Position numbers and translations under genes: made by a program
Notes under the pieces: generated by a model
The model's database searches: none
What the model was told of the DNA's origin: nothing
What the model saw: only the letters and a program-made list of their open reading frames with translations
Source: Pinus tabuliformis
Taxonomy: Eukaryota > Streptophyta > Pinopsida > Pinales > Pinaceae
Direction of reading: 5' to 3'
NCBI GenBank assembly: GCA_031772625.1
Contig: CM062818.1
Location: 1,277,002,277-1,277,066,276, forward strand
Length of the DNA: 64,000 bases
Shown here: piece after piece, positions 60,675 through 64,000 of the stretch
How positions within the stretch are numbered: position 1 is the first letter of the stretch
Layout: every line of letters begins with the position of its first letter

Positions 60675-60680
60675 TTTATT
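60675..60680 (-). terminator. poly(A) signal of the Glu-rich protein gene
   Basis: AATAAA on the minus strand, 28 bases past the stop codon. Confidence 0.6.
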
Positions 60681-60707
60681 CATTTACTCTGATCCATACC
60701 CATTCAT

Positions 60708-61506
60708 TTATTCTTCACCCTTACCCTCACCCTCGGCCTTCTCTGCAGCGGGAGCTGCTTCAGCTGGCTTTGCTTCTTGAACAGCAGTCTCCTCAACTGA
60801 TGCAGTTTTTTCTTCTGGAACTTCAGCAGGAGCTTCTTCCTTGACAGATGATTCTTCAGCTTTTTCTTCAACAGCTGCTACAGAAACTTCTTCAGTGGGC
60901 TCGGTTTCTTCGGGTACTTGGACAACTTCTTCCTTGGGTTTTGCCGCTTCCTCGGATTCCACGGGGACCGATTTTGCTTCGGGCTCGGAGACAGGTGGCG
61001 TGACAGTCAATTCGTCTTCAGATTTCTCAACGATGGCGGGGTCATCGACTGCCTTTTCGGTCGCGGGAACCTCCTCAGCAGAAGCTTCTTCTTCGGTAAC
61101 CTTTTCGGTCGTGGGTTCGATCTCTGTAAGATTCACGGCTTCATTTGCGGCCTTCACTTGTTCTTCGCTTGCAACTAATCCAACGGGCGCTGCAACCTGC
61201 AAAAAAAAATCCATGCCCCGACGACAAATGGATCAGCATAGTTCGCTGGCGGCAGCACAATCGGCAAAAAAACAAATGGGCAAAAACTATTTTGCAAGCT
61301 CTGGTGAATCTAAGTGATCAGGGTAAAAAACCATTTACAAGCACTTGGGAATCTAAGTGATCCCAAACAATTTTTTGTAAATCTAAATATCCTAATTCAA
61401 TCCAGACATATCTCACCAGGGAAACCCAAAAAAAATTGATAAATCCATCCGCATAAACATAGACAAACATGCAGAGATTGATTGATATACCTCAACGCTG
61501 GCCATA
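60708..61506 (-). CDS. Small Glu/Ala/Val-rich acidic protein, two exons
   Basis: Exon 1 is 61492-61506 (Met-Ala-Ser-Val-Glu); intron 61197-61491 has donor GAG|GTATAT and a poly-T acceptor TTTTTTTTTGCAG|GTTGC; exon 2 is 61196-60708, phase 0, ending TAA. The predicted protein is 167 residues, of which 46 are Glu; Ala, Val, Lys, Pro and Thr make up most of the rest. There is no Phe, Tyr, Trp, Cys, Arg or His, no signal peptide and no membrane segment, so it is probably an intrinsically disordered, very acidic protein. TATA box, poly(A) signal and a clean frame in decayed surroundings argue for a live gene. Family not recognised with certainty; a paralogue relic lies at 53.2 kb. Confidence 0.78.
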
Positions 61507-61644
61507 TTCTGCTAATTGAGGATCTTTATACAAAGCTGATAAAGCAATTAGCTATGCAGAAATCCAATCGATCAGAAGCTCGATTGCTCGGCTTGTCTAG
61601 CAGTGGAAATCCTAATACAAGTGTCCCAGGTGGACTGGTTGGGC

Positions 61645-61652
61645 TATTTATA
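61645..61652 (-). promoter_or_regulatory. TATA box of the Glu-rich protein gene
   Basis: TATAAATA (minus strand) about 140 bases upstream of the start codon, in a block shared with the broken paralogue. Conserved upstream text (CAGCATGAAAGAGA, AACAAAAGTTA) extends to about 61790 and may hold further promoter elements. Confidence 0.65.
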
Positions 61653-61879
61653 CTACAACCCAAGAAGCGTTTGCGCTTCTATATGTAATTTATAATAAGG
61701 TTGAAAATAACAAAAGTTAAGATGCCGCCAGTATCCGGCAGCATGAAAGAGAGACGTAGGCGGTATAACGATTAGGCGATCATATATTGGAATACCAGAA
61801 GGCATAGCAGCCTGCCAACTTAATCACCTTGATTAAGACTACCTTGATCCTAGGCCGGAGCAGCCTGCTTATTGGATGG

Positions 61880-62470
61880 AAAAAGAAATATGGATTTTGA
61901 AACTATGAGATAGAAAATAATAATTAATTTAGAATGGAAAGTTTAGGGCTAGAATGGTATAAATATAATGTTTATAGGATTGTGCGAATATAATGTTTAC
62001 TAGATGAAAGAAGAACTATTGATCTAGAATTATTGGATGGAACAATAATGATCAATTTAGAATGGGATGTTTATCACTAGGATTGAGTGAATGGAATTTT
62101 TATTAGATAGAAGAAGAACTATCAACTTAGAATTATTGGATGGAAGAACAATGACCAATTTAGAAGGAGATGTTTATCACGAGGATTATGTGAATGGTAC
62201 GCTTATTGGATGGAAGAAGAACTATCAACCTAGAATTATTGGATGGAAGGATAATGTTCAACCTAAAATGAGATGCTTATCATTGAGATTGTGTGAATGG
62301 TATGCCTATTAGATAGAAGAAGAACTATCGACCTAGAATTATTGGATGGAAGAATAATGATCAACCTAGAATGGGATGCTTATGATCAAGATTGTGTGAA
62401 TGAGATGCCTATTGGATAGAAGAAAAACTACTTACCTAAAATTATTGGATGGAAGAATAACGATCAACCT
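61880..62470. repeat. Tandem array of ~103-bp units, about five and a half copies
   Basis: A common AGAACTAT motif recurs at 62012, 62115, 62218 and 62321, then a variant at 62423: periods 103, 103, 103, 102. Each unit has TAGAATTATTGGATGGAA, GATGTTTATCAC/GATGCTTATCA and GTGTGAATGG. A 73-codon frame across it is a by-product of the 103-base period. Confidence 0.9.
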
Positions 62471-62990
62471 AGAATAATATGCTTATCACCAAAATTATAT
62501 GAATGGAATGTTTATCACTAAAATTATACTTATCACCAAAATTATGTGAATAGAATATTTATCACTAAAATTATGCGAAACTCTATCAAACCTCGAAACT
62601 CCCTGAAATAATTTTAATTCTCCTAAAATAATTTCAATTCTCAACCATTTCTCATAAAAATTTAAACCTAATTTAAACTTAAAAAATAAGAAAACTAAAT
62701 CTCATGCAAACCACTTTACACTCAATACCATCCCAATAAAATTATAATAATTCCTAACACATATTTTAATTCATCCCCGACCACTTCAATTTTTAAGCAT
62801 CTTTTTTGAACCCAATATTTTTCCTTTTTTGTTACTAGACTGAACGTAGGCCACAACTCCCGTTTTAACTGATTATTTGAATTTGAATCGTTTTTTCAAA
62901 ACAAGAAGTTTGACGTGGCCTCTGCCACGTGTCAGAGATTTCTGTCCAGAAATATGACGCGGAATTGTCTTGGAGGGCGAGCCATATTTC

Positions 62991-63113
62991 CCATGCCATC
63001 GGGCCATAAATGAACGGCGGGTGTATATGCCTACCGTTTGATTTTGCTAAGAGCAAACAAAATCGAACGATGAGCATATACACCCGCCGTTCATTTATGA
63101 CCCCATAGCATGG
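62991..63113. repeat. 123-bp near-perfect palindrome
   Basis: Left arm CCATGCCATCGGGCCATAAA, TGAACGGCGGGTGTATATGC; right arm is its inverse, GCATATACACCCGCCGTTCA, then TTTATGACCCCATAGCATGG. The core 63005-63099 is nearly perfect; the centre is TTTTGCTAAGAGCAAACAAAA. Would form a strong hairpin. Unlike the other fold-backs here it is GC-rich in its arms. Confidence 0.88.
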
Positions 63114-64000
63114 AATTTAATATATCCCGTCTTGGAATGAGCGAGCTGTCCGCCCGCCATGGGAAAACTCCTTGTAGGTCCTACCTGGGCGGCACGACAG
63201 TTTGGCCGGCCATCTCTCGGGACCATACCGCTTATTCAATGCTTGCGCATGGCCAGCTGGACGGCACGGGGAGTGGGCCCACGGCACAGCTATTTTTCTG
63301 AATATAATCATGACAACCATAGTTTCGTCAGTTTGTTTAAAAACAAATGCCCCCAATTACATATTTGATAGTTTATTTCACTTTATGAATCTGCCCTTTC
63401 GCACTAGGACACACACAAAGTGATGAACTTTATCACGTGGCATTTTTTTCCGTATAACATCACATCGAAATTTGGGTTTGGGTCGTTTTCTGTTGAGAGA
63501 ATCTTACTCTTTTTTGGCTCCTATCAATTTTTCGGTTGGTCAAATTCAAAAGGCTCTCAAGGGGCTGCTGACAAGTTACGTGAGTCGGTTGGCTTTTGTG
63601 TGTTGGCCCATTGGAATCGCCTTTGTTGTCCAACAAATCGTTGGCAAACTCAAAATGTAATATATTGTGTTACACATTGATGTGATAATTGCTTTATTTC
63701 ATCTTATAATCTTTCATTTAATATTTGCTTTTGTGAGGTTGGAATAGTCAGTAAACTTCATGCTTACAGTGCATGGGTAATCGAATCGGCACATTTTTTA
63801 CAAGGTAGTGTTTTCCCTTAAAAATACTCACTTTTAGTAAAATTGTTAGAAGCAAAGATATAGTTATGGTTTTTTTAATATTGGGAAAACTTATCTAAAT
63901 CTAGATGTCAAATTAATATTAAAAACAATTATCACTAATTATTATTTATAAATATAAATTTGTTCATCAATATTAAAAACAATTATCGCTAATTGTTATT
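63114..64000. other. No supported feature
   Basis: A GC-richer block (63120-63300) with several overlapping short frames on both strands, none with a recognisable domain, then AT-rich DNA. The last ~100 bases hold a duplicated TCAATATTAAAAACAATTATC-like text (63913 and 63968). Confidence 0.5.

Noticed and set aside
60841..61317. 158-codon Ser/Thr-rich frame on the plus strand and 86-codon frame 60918-61178
   Set aside because: Antisense shadows of the Glu-rich exon: GAA/GAG codons read as TTC/CTC or TCT/TCA on the other strand. The minus frame has splice sites, TATA box and poly(A) signal; these do not.
62091..62312. 73-codon repeat-like protein frame
   Set aside because: Lies in the 103-bp tandem array; 103 is not a multiple of 3 and the frame is not kept across units.

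Overview
This window looks like repeat-rich nuclear DNA of a seed plant with a large genome. It is AT-rich and gene-poor and is filled with old, nested LTR retrotransposons whose primer-binding sites match plant initiator-Met tRNA, together with several non-coding tandem arrays. The mixture (Athila-type gypsy with an extra 3' ORF, long SIRE-like copia, 5S-derived repeats) would fit a gymnosperm or conifer, but that placement is inference. No rRNA operon, tRNA gene, CRISPR array or bacterial feature is supported.

Layout. 1-4667 (-): decayed Ty3/gypsy element cut by the left edge, next to a 173-bp fold-back repeat. 4948-5280 (-): copia gag relic. 9.4-10.66 kb (+): gypsy leader and gag relic, broken off by a minus-strand LTR (10663-11711). 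12.3-30.7 kb (+): Athila-like gypsy element (gag, protease, RT/RNase H, integrase, an extra 3' ORF and a 3' LTR with 139-bp repeats) into whose 3' part a SIRE-like copia (18098-26779, 5-bp target duplication GAGGG) was inserted. 30.7-35.1 kb (+): a non-autonomous LTR element with one gag-like ORF that carries a coiled coil, two tandem G-patch modules and zinc knuckles; this is the most unusual object in the window. 35.1-38.4 kb: tandem arrays, including a 2.3-kb higher-order satellite. 40.4-43.8 kb: small tandem duplications and a 122-bp near-perfect palindrome. 46138-53057 (+): a young copia element with 418-bp LTRs that differ at one base and a GTCTA target duplication.

The only plausible host gene is at 60708-61506 (-). 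It has two exons, a TATA box and a poly(A) signal, and encodes a 167-residue Glu-rich protein with no aromatic residues, Cys, Arg or His. A broken paralogue that keeps promoter, first exon and intron lies at about 53180-54190 on the same strand, so it arose by DNA duplication, not retroposition. Between the two copies is a cluster of four 5S-rRNA-derived repeats, two in each orientation.

A theme across the elements is the mode of decay. Three unrelated elements keep one reading frame over their whole coding region and are broken only by stop codons. All of these can be reached by a C-to-T change, and most are TAG, as expected from deamination of methylated CAG (CHG) sites in silenced plant transposons.
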